From Gemmiger sp. An50 (GTDB taxonomy: Bacteria > Bacillota > Clostridia > Oscillospirales > Ruminococcaceae): DNA of 64,000 nt. The first letter of the stretch is position 1, and each line of letters opens with the position of its first letter. The notes below the pieces were generated by a model, which saw only the letters and a program-made list of their open reading frames with translations, did not search any database and was not told where the DNA came from. A program made the position numbers and the translations under genes. The DNA is taken from contig NZ_NFID01000022.1 in NCBI RefSeq assembly GCF_002161595.1, positions 1 to 64,000 on the forward strand, read 5' to 3'. Shown here piece after piece: positions 8,161-16,799 of this stretch.

Positions 8161-8277
8161 GCCCGTCCCTCCTAAAGGTTGTTTTTACTCATTATAACTT
8201 CAAAACGGGGTTTTAACAAGCAACTTGCTGTTGCTGCGGAATAGTGGGCTGCTGTCTATCAATTCTTATGTGTTACT

Positions 8278-8418
8278 TTATGGCACATGAGCATTAGCTC
8301 CGGGATTGTCATTTCCATATCCTTCCAAAAGATTGATAACGCCCCATGCACCCAAACCGGCGCCCAGCGCAACAACCAAAATCTGCAGGGTATCAATAGC
8401 AGAAGTGAAAAAACTCAT
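8278..8418 (-). pseudogene. maff2: Maff2-family gene cut by the nested transposon
   Basis: ATG at 8418, with AAGGAGGTAA upstream, opens MSFFTSAIDTLQILVVALG, then GAGLGAWGVINLLEGYGND and NPGA. These match the first 41 residues of the small Maff2 membrane proteins of Clostridia ICEs. After Asn-Pro-Gly-Ala, five foreign codons (NAHVP) and a stop follow. The normal C-terminal hydrophobic segment is missing here and should be found at the other end of the transposon. It normally precedes the TrbL/VirB6-like gene downstream of virD4, matching this position. Confidence 0.8.
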
Positions 8419-8483
8419 ATTGGGTAATTACCTCCTTATCAAATGAAAAATGATAGTGTTGTGGCCGTTTTTGGCCTGAAACG

Positions 8484-8530
8484 CAAAAAAAGCCGCCCGC
8501 TGCTTGAAGAAAGAACAAACAGCGGGCGGC
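8484..8530 (-). terminator. Intrinsic terminator between virD4 and maff2
   Basis: On the minus strand, an 11-bp GC-rich stem (8530-8520 with 8502-8492) is followed by a T-run (8491-8484). It lies upstream of the maff2 ribosome site, so it could attenuate read-through into the rest of the transfer operon. Confidence 0.7.
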
Positions 8531-8625
8531 GAGCGCAGGCGTACATCCTGCGGATTGTGAGTAAATTTAGGAGAATCACGGCTCCTTACCAATAGGCACC
8601 TCCTTGAAATGGGCATAAAAAAATA

Positions 8626-8668
8626 AGGCCCGCCGAAAAGAAAAAGGATTTTGCAAATCGGCGGGCCT
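8626..8668 (-). terminator. Hairpin overlapping the virD4 stop codon
   Basis: A 10-bp stem (8668-8659 pairs with 8635-8626) is followed on the minus strand by TTATTTTTTT. It overlaps the virD4 stop codon at 8667. The stretch up to 8419 has no convincing gene. A TTG at about 8595, six bases after AAGGAGG, could open a short leader peptide that runs into the next terminator. Confidence 0.55.
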
Positions 8669-10064
8669 ATTCGGTATCGTCTGCGGATTCTTCCGCAAGC
8701 TCGGACGGGCTGATCTCATAGTTGAGGAACAGATCGTCCGGCCTCACCCGTAAGCGGGTAGACAGGTATTTCTCTATATCGAAAGTATTTTTCGGGTTAA
8801 AATCCGAAAGGTACTTATAATTGGGGTGCTGGGTAATATCGTATTTTTTGGACAGGAAGGGCCGGACGCCGCGCACCTGCAGCAGACACTTCCCGCCGTC
8901 CATCACGGCAAGCTCATCCATGGACATCAGATCTTTACCCAGCTTTTGGAAATTCTGACCGTGGGATTCCTGCGTCCCTTTCGTGACGCTGGTGTTATAC
9001 ATATCAATCGTTTCTTTCCCCAGCAGGGCGCTCCAGCTTTTCAGGGTGGTTTCCTCCTTTCCTCCCAGGAACAAGCTGGAATCACAGTTGCCGATGATGG
9101 TGTCCATGTTATCCTTATACAGTGCTTTCAACTGGCTCTGTGCCTGCAGCACCAGGCAGGCTGAAATCTCTCTTGACCGAATCGTTGCCATGAGTTTTTC
9201 GAGGTTTGGGATCTGCCCGATATTAGCCGCCTCGTCAATCAAACAGCGCACATGCACCGGCAGCCGGCCTCCGTATTTATCATCCGCCCTTTCACAAAGC
9301 AAGTTAAAAAGCTGGGTATAGGCCATGCTGACAAGGAAGTTGAATGTGGCGTCCGTATCGGAAATGATAAAAAACAGGGCTGTTTTCCGGTCCCCGACCA
9401 AATCCAGCTCCAGTTCGTCATACATGGTGATCTCCCGGACTTCCGCAATATCAAAGGGTGCTAATCTGGCTCCGCAGGAAATCAGGATTGACTTTGCTGT
9501 TTTTCCTGCCGCCAGTTTATACTTCTTGTATTGCCTGAGGGCGAAGTGGTCCGGATCTTTCTGCTCCAAAGCGTCAAAGAGAAGGTCAACCGCATTTTTG
9601 AACGATTCATCATCCTCACGGACCTCCATGGCATTTATCATTTCTACCAAAGTGGAGAAGTTCTGCTCATTCTTGGGAGCCTCATAATAGATGTAGCCGA
9701 TCAAAGCCGTGTAAAGCAACGTCTCGGCCTTCACCCAAAAATCGTCCCCAGATTTGCCTTCCCCTTTCGTATTGGCAATCAGAACTGTCACCAGTTTTAA
9801 TATATCCTTCTCCGAATGTAGATACGCAAAAGGGTTATAGTGCATACTTTTCTTAAAGTTAATGGTATTGAATACCTTGATCTGATAAGGCTCATAAACG
9901 ATCTTGCCTTTCTTATTGCGTAGGGGCTTGCCGTCCTTGCCCAGCTTGGGAGCGCCGCGGGACAGCAGCTTTCCGCACTCCACCAGGACAGTGCCCTTCG
10001 GGTCTGTCACTACATAGGAGGAATGGAGCTGCATCAAGTTCGGCTTGATGAAGAAGCGGGTTTT
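8667..10064 (-). pseudogene. VirD4-like coupling protein, 3' exon or fragment
   Basis: This frame carries the VirD4/TraG coupling ATPase from the Lys-Thr of Walker A onward (KTRFFIKPNLMQLHSSYVVTDPKG). It includes Walker B CLIDEAANIG and the C-terminal conserved ATPase region. VirD4 proteins dock the relaxosome to the type IV secretion channel at the inner membrane. The 5' part lies at 10399-10854. Between them is a 334-nt insertion that starts exactly after the codons GSGSG. Joining 10399 to 10064 restores GSGSG-KTRFF in frame. Unless the insertion is removed at the RNA level, the protein is broken. The open frame itself extends upstream to an ATG at 10148 inside the insertion, giving 28 unrelated residues. 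Confidence 0.85.
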
Positions 10065-10398
10065 CTGTTCGTGATTACCGGATAGCTTTTTATCTATCCC
10101 TCCGGGGCTTTCGCCCATTTCCATCGGCATGGCGTCCATGCCCGGCATAGCATACCTTTTCGCCTAGCAAAGACCGGCAGGCGGCGCGGACTCGTGGAGC
10201 CGTTATATTCTGCCGAAACAGGGTCAGGCTCTATGCGTTGCGTGTGACTTCCTTTTTACAGGCAAGCCTTCCACTCTGATTAGGGCGCGACACCCTTCCA
10301 GGTTTCTTCCGCACTGATACCCTCGACCTGCAGCCGGTATTGGTCGAGGCGGCGAAAGCAACGCCCATTCGCGCATTTCAAGCATTGCCTGTCAGTCC
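10065..10398 (-). other. ORF-less structured insertion in virD4; possible self-splicing intron
   Basis: This 334-nt insertion separates the Walker A codons of virD4. On the minus strand it begins GGACTGAC, directly after a T, and ends in G just before AAA. U before the 5' site and a terminal G are the group I intron rule. It is rich in potential stems: CTCGACC/GGTCGAG, GGCATGG/CCATGCC, GGGC-GAAA-GCCC, GGATAG/CTATCC, and a pair GAGCC/GGCTC that could be a P7-like core helix. I could not confirm the group I core motifs or a group II domain V, so the class is open and a decayed intron is possible. Confidence 0.5.
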
Positions 10399-10854
10399 AC
10401 CACTGCCGCTTCCTCCAACGACAAGGACATTTTTATTCCGGGCAAAAGCCGGATTTTTTGGCCTGCCGGACATCATCAGCCCCTCCGTCTGGGTCAGAAT
10501 GATGTTATTTTCCGGCTTGGGGTCCATAAAGGGAGCAATATCCGCCTTCGTGCCCCAGCGGGCGCTCCCGTATTCCACATCCTTCCTGTACTTTTTGGCA
10601 TTTTTACCTTTCACATAGACCACCAGGCGAACCACTGCGGCGCCAATCAGCCCGATCAGCCAGTCAACCGCCGCGCCGGGCATAGAAGTCTGAAAGGCCA
10701 GAGTAAAACCATCCGCCAGCCCCAGCAGCTTTGTGGAAGCGTCAACACCGGGAGCCAGCCGCACCGCTTCGCCAACCTTGGCAAAGAACCAAAGGAATAT
10801 AAGATAAGGAAGGTTCGGAAGCACATATTTTTTCAGAATATCCGTCATCTTCAT
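10399..10854 (-). pseudogene. VirD4-like coupling protein, 5' exon or fragment
   Basis: This is the N-terminal 152 residues of the coupling protein. It has a first membrane segment (LPNLPYLIFLWFFAKVGE), a second one (WLIGLIGAAVVRLVVYV) and the start of the ATPase domain (YGSARWGTKADI, NVLVVGGSGSG). The frame then reads six foreign codons into the insertion and stops at 10378. Its ATG at 10854 overlaps the pcfB stop (ATGA), so it is translated with pcfB. It belongs with 8667-10064. Confidence 0.85.
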
Positions 10855-11321
10855 CGCTCCGGCCCTCCATGCTCCTTGTTCTTTACAGGATCGCGGGCCA
10901 TCTTCCTTGCCATCTCTTTGAATTTCGATAACTGGGAGAGAAGGGACGGCCTGTTTTCACGTTTTACCGTCTTTTGCGTATATTTCTTGAAGGCGGCTTC
11001 GATAGCATCGGCTTGATTGGCCTTAAAGTACACGGTCCATTTAGGAGGGGAAACACTGACATCCTTCTCCACATGGTAACGGACCTTATATTTCTTTGCA
11101 TACCGCTCAAAAGAGCGAATCCGTTCCTCAACCTCGATCTTATGGGCGTCCGGCGTCTGTGCCGTAAGGCGGCGCATACTGTTCCGGCCCACTTTTGGGG
11201 TATTGCGCTCTTTTTCAATTTTTCGCAAGGCAGCGGCAATAGCAGCCCGCATGACACGGCCTGTCAGCTTTGTGGCCTGGACAGTTACGGATATGGATTT
11301 CCGTTCAAGTTCTTCCTGCAA
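10851..11321 (-). CDS. pcfB: PcfB-family protein (DUF3801)
   Basis: The 156-residue soluble protein has KLTGRVMRAAIAAALRKIEK near the N-terminus and a conserved central region (KYKVRYHVEKDVSVSPPKWTVYFKANQADAI over residues 77-107). This matches PcfB/DUF3801 proteins that always precede the VirD4-like gene in Gram-positive ICEs and plasmids such as pCF10. They are thought to act with the coupling protein in substrate recruitment. The 4-base overlap with virD4 supports coupling. Confidence 0.85.
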   Translation of the reverse strand: MQEELERKSISVTVQATKLTGRVMRAAIAAALRKIEKERNTPKVGRNSMRRLTAQTPDAHKIEVEERIRSFERYAKKYKVRYHVEKDVSVSPPKWTVYFKANQADAIEAAFKKYTQKTVKRENRPSLLSQLSKFKEMARKMARDPVKNKEHGGPER

Positions 11322-11357
11322 TCACATCCTCCTTTCGCATTTATAATAGGTAGAAAA

Positions 11358-12164
11358 TCATCTGGCCTCCGTTTGGAGGGCTTGCTGCCGGGGCGCTTTT
11401 TCAAAGTCTTTGGCCGCCTGCGCTACCTGCACACGGGCATGGTCGAGAAACATTTTTAACATGGAACGGGGAGAATCCCGTTCCACCAGCTCACCGGTCA
11501 TGCCGCTGCACTCGTCAGGCAGGTAATCCTCAATGTCTTTTAAGGCTTCCTCGTTACTGCCGATAAAGCCCCAGCAGCTATCCTCCAGCTCGCCGTCTTT
11601 ATACAGTTCAAAACCATACGCCTCGCCGCGAAGGTAGGAATCGTAATATTCCACCTCGCCGCGCATACGGTCCTCCGCCTTCTTCCGGGTAGCGGAAGTG
11701 AAGGTCTTGCCGCCAAACTCCCGGAGGGCATCTTCCTTGGAGGCGTAGATCCATCCGACCTGCCCGCTGTCCCAGGGGCAGGAAAAGCCAGTGGTATTCA
11801 TGGTAATGCCGCTGTGGTCGTAAAGATACAGCGGCAGCATAAGGAATTTCTGTGAGATCACCTTCATCAGCCGTTCATCCACCTCACGCTCATAGGCCGG
11901 AGAATCAAAAGGGGCTTTGATTTTGTAATTCATTAGGTCCAGTGCCCGCTCATAACGATGGGCGCCCCGTTCATTGTCACCCACTGTTTTCAGGTACAGG
12001 TCCCGGAGAAAGTCATCTTTATCTATGTAATTGTGATGGTCGCCCAGGGGATAGCGCCGGTGGAAGCAGACCATTTTCCCGAAATTATCATCCTCACGGG
12101 GATTGAACGGGTCATCGTCCGGCTGGATCACCAGCACATACGGGCCGCGTGTCGCTGTCAGCAT
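11358..12164 (-). CDS. ICE-associated protein of unknown function
   Basis: The 268-residue acidic soluble protein has no motif I can name. Visible features are an N-terminal VLVIQPDDDPFNPREDDNFGKMVCFHRRYPLGDHH region, SCPWDSGQVGWIYASKEDA in the middle and EVEYYDSYLRGEAYGFELYKDGE later. The pattern resembles proteins annotated as hypothetical in Clostridia ICEs between pcfB and DUF3846 genes. It may be an anti-restriction or accessory protein, but that is only suggested by position. Confidence 0.7.
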   Translation of the reverse strand: MLTATRGPYVLVIQPDDDPFNPREDDNFGKMVCFHRRYPLGDHHNYIDKDDFLRDLYLKTVGDNERGAHRYERALDLMNYKIKAPFDSPAYEREVDERLMKVISQKFLMLPLYLYDHSGITMNTTGFSCPWDSGQVGWIYASKEDALREFGGKTFTSATRKKAEDRMRGEVEYYDSYLRGEAYGFELYKDGELEDSCWGFIGSNEEALKDIEDYLPDECSGMTGELVERDSPRSMLKMFLDHARVQVAQAAKDFEKAPRQQALQTEAR

Positions 12165-12178
12165 CTTTGGCCTCCTTC

Positions 12179-12604
12179 CTAAAGCTCCGGCCCGGATTTA
12201 TGGGGCGGCTTCTGTGTCCTCTCTTTATCTTCCGGCGAGGGGACCGGCTGCTTGACGGCAAGGATCTTACCGCCGATCCGCGCAAACGATTCCGGCGCCA
12301 GAAATTGCTCCTTATATTTTTCCAGCAGGTCAGGGGGAAGATCTGAAAAACTTTCTTCCCCAAGCCCGGTGATAAGAAAATTACCGGCAATGATGTCGTA
12401 AATCTCTCCGGTATCATCCCGAAGCGCACGGTTCAAAGGCAGCCCCAGGAATTTCCCTTCCTCATTGCAGATCAGGGCCACAGGGTCCTCATACGGATAA
12501 ACCGCCTGGATAGGGCCGTCCACCGCAGCCTGCAAAGACTCAAGCCCCGGCTCAATATCTGTTTCATGGGGGATTTCCCCAGGCTGCACCATTAAAACTT
12601 TCAT
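12179..12604 (-). CDS. DUF3846 domain protein
   Basis: The 141-residue protein begins MKVLMVQPGEIPHETDIE. The segment LESLQAAVDGPIQAVYPYEDPVALICNEEGKFLGLPLNRAL is typical of DUF3846. The family occurs on ICEs and phages and has no known biochemical activity. The gene overlaps its upstream neighbour by 4 bases and lies 14 bases before the 268-residue ICE gene downstream. Confidence 0.8.
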   Translation of the reverse strand: MKVLMVQPGEIPHETDIEPGLESLQAAVDGPIQAVYPYEDPVALICNEEGKFLGLPLNRALRDDTGEIYDIIAGNFLITGLGEESFSDLPPDLLEKYKEQFLAPESFARIGGKILAVKQPVPSPEDKERTQKPPHKSGPEL

Positions 12605-13407
12605 CTATGAATATCCTCCTTTTTCTTATCCGGCGCTTTTGGCGGCGCTGCTTTTTCCTGCCTCTTTGCGTCTGAGAGCTTTTCCAGCACCGAAGCCCGT
12701 CCTGCCTTGCCCGAATCACGCCCCGGCGCAGTTACAGTCTTTTCCGGTTCCTGTCCTTCCACGGTATATCCGGGCAAAAGGGCGCCATGTACGGTAAAAT
12801 GGTCTTTGTATTGCTCTGGGACCGGAGGGGAAATCTCCGTGAACAAATGAGAATAGGCTTTTTTCCGGCCTTCCAGATACTTCATGGCAGCATTTTTATC
12901 GGTATAGCGTTTCTGGTTCTGCCCGGCGATCCTTTTTCCGTACCCCCGTTTAGGGGAATTTACATAGACATCCCAGGTGACATACCAGGCAACCGGTATG
13001 CTCTGTTTCGTTTCCCGGTCATATTTCGTATCTTCCCAAACGCTGCAAGTCATCTTATAAACACGGTTGCTGATTTCTTCGCCATCCCGCCAGTTATCCT
13101 TTGATTGCCACTGATTAGATGTATGAGCAACCTCCGGGGTCCGCAGATATTCCAACGCCCGGTTGATGGTCTGTGTCGCCGCCGCCTGCTGTTCCCATTG
13201 CTTTGCCGCAGCCAAAACGATCTCATAGGCTTTCTGCTCACCATCAATGCTTCCCTGGCACATGGCCTCCAAACTTTCCGTGCCCATGGCGATCAAAGCA
13301 GAAATATCTACATTTTCGCAGGAAACACTATGTTCCACTTTTAATTCATATCCGGGTTTTAAGTCATCCCCATAACGATAAACACGGTAATCCTTATTTT
13401 CTTCCAA
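12601..13407 (-). CDS. ICE-associated hypothetical protein
   Basis: A soluble protein of about 268 residues with central YKMTCSVWEDTKYDRETKQSIPVAWYVTWDVYV and a charged, Pro-rich C-terminus. I do not recognise a family. A TTG at 13407, six bases after GGAGGTGAAAGA, is the preferred start because it leaves a short gap after the LPD1 gene. An ATG at 13437 (MSRNFDGG) is the alternative. It is part of the ICE accessory operon and ends in a 4-base overlap with DUF3846. Confidence 0.65.
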   Translation of the reverse strand: MEENKDYRVYRYGDDLKPGYELKVEHSVSCENVDISALIAMGTESLEAMCQGSIDGEQKAYEIVLAAAKQWEQQAAATQTINRALEYLRTPEVAHTSNQWQSKDNWRDGEEISNRVYKMTCSVWEDTKYDRETKQSIPVAWYVTWDVYVNSPKRGYGKRIAGQNQKRYTDKNAAMKYLEGRKKAYSHLFTEISPPVPEQYKDHFTVHGALLPGYTVEGQEPEKTVTAPGRDSGKAGRASVLEKLSDAKRQEKAAPPKAPDKKKEDIHR

Positions 13408-13420
13408 TCTTTCACCTCCA

Positions 13421-15493
13421 TCAAAGTTCCGGCTCATGGGTCTTATTTTGTTTTGGCGCTGCTGGCGTTTTGCTCTGCTCTTTAGTAGCGGCAAGTTGTC
13501 CTAAAATAGAAGGCTTCTCCCCACCAAAGAGGGAAAGCTGTTCTACATCCGTGATAACCGGCATGGAATCCATGCGAGAAGGCGTAGGTGCGGCCACTGG
13601 CCGAGTTTCCTCCAATGTCTGCGGGTGATCGGAATGGGTGAGGAAATGCTCCCGCTTTAGATCCGCAAAAACTTCATCAAAAACAGCATTGATGGCCTTG
13701 CGTTCCTCGCCCTCCGGGAAGGCTTTCAAGATTTCCATTTTCCCATCCTTGCCGGTGGCAAAAGTAGCGGCGCTGTCGGCGTGGCCCGCCAGGTAGTCCG
13801 AAATTTCAGGCGCCAGCTTATCTTTGATATAGCAGGCGAAAGCCCTGGCGGTCATCTCCGTATTGCTTTCCCAATAGCCGCCGTCCTTTTCGCACTCTTT
13901 GCCCATACGGATAGAGTTTTTATAGAAATCCGTTTCTACACGGCCAATCTGCGGAGGTTCCTGCGTCTGCATCCCGGACAGCATATGCTCGAAAATCTCC
14001 AGCCGGTCACGCTCACTCTTAGGGATCACCCGCCCGGTAACAGATTTCTTGAAATCATTTAACTGTTCCACAGAGCCGGGGACACCCAAAAGAAATTCTT
14101 CCCGAAGGACCGCATAAGCCTCCATGTGCATCTCGTCATTTGCCGCCCGTTTAAGCGGGGTGAGTACCGCCGAATCCAGCCAGCTTGCCGCATTTTTCCG
14201 GGTACGTTCCACCTGCGTCTCTGTCCGGGCCGCGGCCTGTTCCGGTGTTTCCGGCTTATATTTCATGGTTTCAATCAGTTTTTTGAATGGCTCATACAGG
14301 TGAGAATGTTCAGAAAGAAATCCCTTTGCTCCCATTTTCACGCCCAGGTAATCATCAAGACCATGCCACCACTCATGGGCCAGTGAACCGGCTCCGTGCA
14401 TTTTGGTAAGATTGATGACCTTCCGCAGCGGTTCATAGTGGGCGGCGGCATTTCCGCTGCCGCGGGCGCCAAAGGCAATCGAGAGCGTTCCCTGGTAGGA
14501 AATATCCTTTTCACTGATCTGCAGGACAGCCGCCAGGTCTTTAAGAGCGTCAAACCCCATATTCAGAGAAGCGCGCCGGTCATTCTGCGTCATCCAGTTT
14601 CCAAACTCGCCGCCCCGGAAAGCAAAGGCGTCAAGATAATCCTGCCCGATCACATCACGCTTTCCGCGGTAATCCGGGCCGGTACGCCGGACGCGGGAAA
14701 GCTGCTGCGGTACAAATCGCTGTTTACCGCTGGCTCCGCGCTGTCTGGAAAGATCCTGAACCCATTTCAGAGCTTCCTCACGGGTGGCAAAATTCGTTTT
14801 CAGGATCGTATAGCCCTTCGTGACATAGTAGGTATCGGGAAGCCAGTCATTATTTTTCGAGTAGGTCCTTTTGCCATCATTGAACCGAATATCATACCCG
14901 CGGGGAACCTTTTGCTCGGCGGGGACGCCAAACTGCTTTTTTACAGCCTCCCGAACGATTTTCCGGTCAAAGTCCTGTGTCCCACGGAAATATAGGGCAT
15001 TTACCAGCTTATCGGTGATTACCGGGTTATCCCGCCCCTTTGGGGTGGCCCGGATATACCCGCCGCCGATCCCGTGAGAAATACGCTCACAGTAACCTCC
15101 GCCGATGATAAGAGACTCAAACACGCCCATAGCCTCCTGAATCGTCTGAACCTTTTCAACGGCTTCCTGCACCTGACGGACGGTTGCAATGTACTCTTTC
15201 TGCCGCGCCAGGCGCTTCTCCGGCGTATCATCAGAACGCAGATAACGCGGGGAGGCGTTCAGGCTGTCACGCACAACTTTCCGAAAGTACAGAATATCCA
15301 CCGGGACGCCGGATTGGATCAAGGCATTATAATCCGGCTTTTTCCATACATTATCTTTTTTGACATACTTATCGGCCTCGCGCTCGTTCATACCCAACAG
15401 GTCATCCACATACAGGCCGCGGGCTGCCCAAAGGTCCTTTTTGGCGCCGCCGATCTTTTCACCGAAATCTTCATGTACGATTTCTTTCGCCAT
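13421..15493 (-). CDS. LPD1-type large polyvalent protein with HEWWH motif
   Basis: The 690-residue protein contains LAHEWWHGLDDYLG at about 371-384, an HExxH-like metallopeptidase signature found in large polyvalent-protein-associated (LPD1) domains of ICEs, plasmids and phages. The N-terminal half includes VQTIQEAMGVFESLIIGGGYCERISHG. Such proteins are thought to be delivered with DNA or to counter host defences, though no activity is proven. Overlap of 23 bases with the upstream 85-residue gene places it in the same operon. Confidence 0.75.
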   Translation of the reverse strand: MAKEIVHEDFGEKIGGAKKDLWAARGLYVDDLLGMNEREADKYVKKDNVWKKPDYNALIQSGVPVDILYFRKVVRDSLNASPRYLRSDDTPEKRLARQKEYIATVRQVQEAVEKVQTIQEAMGVFESLIIGGGYCERISHGIGGGYIRATPKGRDNPVITDKLVNALYFRGTQDFDRKIVREAVKKQFGVPAEQKVPRGYDIRFNDGKRTYSKNNDWLPDTYYVTKGYTILKTNFATREEALKWVQDLSRQRGASGKQRFVPQQLSRVRRTGPDYRGKRDVIGQDYLDAFAFRGGEFGNWMTQNDRRASLNMGFDALKDLAAVLQISEKDISYQGTLSIAFGARGSGNAAAHYEPLRKVINLTKMHGAGSLAHEWWHGLDDYLGVKMGAKGFLSEHSHLYEPFKKLIETMKYKPETPEQAAARTETQVERTRKNAASWLDSAVLTPLKRAANDEMHMEAYAVLREEFLLGVPGSVEQLNDFKKSVTGRVIPKSERDRLEIFEHMLSGMQTQEPPQIGRVETDFYKNSIRMGKECEKDGGYWESNTEMTARAFACYIKDKLAPEISDYLAGHADSAATFATGKDGKMEILKAFPEGEERKAINAVFDEVFADLKREHFLTHSDHPQTLEETRPVAAPTPSRMDSMPVITDVEQLSLFGGEKPSILGQLAATKEQSKTPAAPKQNKTHEPEL

Positions 15494-15728
15494 CTAACTC
15501 CACCTCCTTTATCAGCGAGAGTATATATTTTTTTGCTTCCGGCACATTAGAAAAAGCGCATGGCCTTCCAGACAGATAGGCCAGCGCCCGGTTCCATTCA
15601 GATATGGGATATAAATGGTTATCTATTTCAAGCATGATCCCGAAAGCGGGGAGCGTACACCAAAGCCGCAGATCCGAAATGAACACATCCAGCCGGTCAG
15701 CAAGGGTGTCAAGCAATCCCATTGCCAT
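15471..15728 (-). CDS. Small ICE protein of unknown function
   Basis: An 85-residue protein beginning MAMGLLDTLADRLDVFISDL, with IEWNR-like ISEWNRALAYL and a basic C-terminus. No family recognised. It overlaps the LPD1 gene by 23 bases and follows the DUF6674-like gene by 5 bases, so it is very likely translated within the operon. Confidence 0.6.
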   Translation of the reverse strand: MAMGLLDTLADRLDVFISDLRLWCTLPAFGIMLEIDNHLYPISEWNRALAYLSGRPCAFSNVPEAKKYILSLIKEVELDGERNRT

Positions 15729-15733
15729 GACAC

Positions 15734-16504
15734 CTACCGTTCCGCTTTGCTTACAGCAGGCACAGTTTTTTTCGCTGGCGGCTGCACCTTCTCGCCATTT
15801 TCCTGCATAGCCCTTAAAACGGAGGGCCTGCGTTCAGCGGATTCCTGCAAGCGGGTTACACTGTCAATGGCTTTTTCGATGCTCTTTTTGGCGGCGGTCA
15901 TGCAGGCACGATCCGCTTTATAGGGAGCCGCAATCACCTTAGAAAACCTGCCGGGGCTTTTGACTTCGGCCACCGGTTCTTTGCCCACCAGGGCGCGGCC
16001 CATGTTTTTCAAATGCCTGCCCGCCTGATGGTATTCAGCGGAAAGGGTCTGGATCTTGGAAACAGCGTTATCGTCAATACGAATACTGTTATCAATCGCT
16101 TTCCTGATCCCTTCCAGCATGGGTTTGACATGGAAAAACCGGGAAAGGCCATCCAGGGCAGAAGTGCCGCGCTCTTTGAAAGCCGAAAGTGCTTTTTGGC
16201 AGCCTTCGATAATGTGATCTTTCAGCTCCGCCAGCTTTTGGCGCATATTGGATATATTATCCTCCAGCGACTTACAGCTCTTTTGAAGCACAGCTTTCAG
16301 AGAGCGGCTCTGCACCTGTTGAAGCTCCTGGCGCATAGTTTTCAATTCCTCTACGGCCTCGGCCAACCGGCTTTCCAGCTCGCCAACATGGGCAACCATT
16401 TCAGCAAAATCCTTGCCGCTGGGGGAAGGGTTCTCTTTCAGGACGGCCAGCAATTCCTTCACATACTCATTTTCCACAAGAAGCTGTTTGTTCCTTCGCT
16501 TCAC
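15734..16504 (-). CDS. DUF6674-like coiled-coil protein
   Basis: About 256 residues, with a strong heptad-rich segment (EMVAHVGELESRLAEAVEELKTMRQELQQVQ spans roughly residues 30-60) and a second helical half with HIIEGCQKALSAFKERG and LSAEYHQAGRHLKNMGRALVG. This matches the DUF6674 proteins of Clostridia ICEs as I remember them. Function is unknown. A GTG start at 16504 after AAAGGAGG is preferred; the frame can extend to a TTG at 16546. The start lies within the 3' end of the HTH gene upstream. Confidence 0.6.
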   Translation of the reverse strand: MKRRNKQLLVENEYVKELLAVLKENPSPSGKDFAEMVAHVGELESRLAEAVEELKTMRQELQQVQSRSLKAVLQKSCKSLEDNISNMRQKLAELKDHIIEGCQKALSAFKERGTSALDGLSRFFHVKPMLEGIRKAIDNSIRIDDNAVSKIQTLSAEYHQAGRHLKNMGRALVGKEPVAEVKSPGRFSKVIAAPYKADRACMTAAKKSIEKAIDSVTRLQESAERRPSVLRAMQENGEKVQPPAKKTVPAVSKAER

Positions 16505-16787
16505 TCGTCTGGCGTCCTCCTTTCTCCGGGCAGCTTTCCCCGGCAATCTTACTTACGATTTCCGGCCCGGATTCATAAATCTGCATCAGCCTCCGGGCCA
16601 TGCTGCAGGGACGGGCAGCACCCGTTGTCCAGAGGCGCACCGTGGAAGGGGTGACATTCATTAGCAGAGCGAAGGCTTTTTCATTGGTTTCCAGCTTTTT
16701 CATCAAAGCCTTAACCATGGACGGGCTGTACTCCGGGCAGCGGGCAGCCCCGGCGATTACCTGAATCGCGGATTTGTCGTTATTCAT
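16467..16787 (-). CDS. Small helix-turn-helix DNA-binding protein
   Basis: The 106-residue protein has an HTH-like core, MVKALMKKLETNEKAFALLMNVTPSTVRLWTTGAARP (residues about 24-60), resembling XRE/HigA-type antitoxin regulators. It starts at 16787, 12 bases after the DUF3991 gene stop on the opposite side of the junction, and overlaps the next gene. It probably regulates this ICE operon. Confidence 0.65.
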   Translation of the reverse strand: MNNDKSAIQVIAGAARCPEYSPSMVKALMKKLETNEKAFALLMNVTPSTVRLWTTGAARPCSMARRLMQIYESGPEIVSKIAGESCPEKGGRQTSEAKEQTASCGK

Positions 16788-16799
16788 TGGGTTTTCCTC

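Larger units (their letters stand above)
1..8297. mobile_element. Nested Tn4451-type mobilizable transposon (partial)
   Basis: Genes tnpV, a serine-recombinase N-terminus, tnpW, dnaC-like, repA-like, Cys-rich VLP, relaxase, mobC, sigma-like and XRE genes lie on the minus strand. This is the standard set of TnpX-type mobilizable islands of gut Clostridia. The right end is placed near 8296-8300 because the ICE gene maff2 loses homology there after its Asn-Pro-Gly-Ala codons. TnpX-type recombinases insert at GA dinucleotides, and the junction contains GGAGC on the minus strand. The left end lies beyond the window. The plus-strand metallo-beta-lactamase-fold gene and the DUF3788 gene are AT-rich compared with the backbone and look like cargo. 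Confidence 0.7.

Noticed and set aside
8428..8616. 62-codon frame between virD4 and maff2 as a protein gene
   Set aside because: It reads through a terminator hairpin and its T-run. At most a leader peptide from an internal TTG is plausible.
10065..10398. Group II intron with maturase
   Set aside because: No maturase frame, no GUGYG start and no domain V pattern (AGC plus GAAA-type hairpin ending in GTTC) near the end, so a standard group II intron is unlikely. A degenerate form cannot be excluded.
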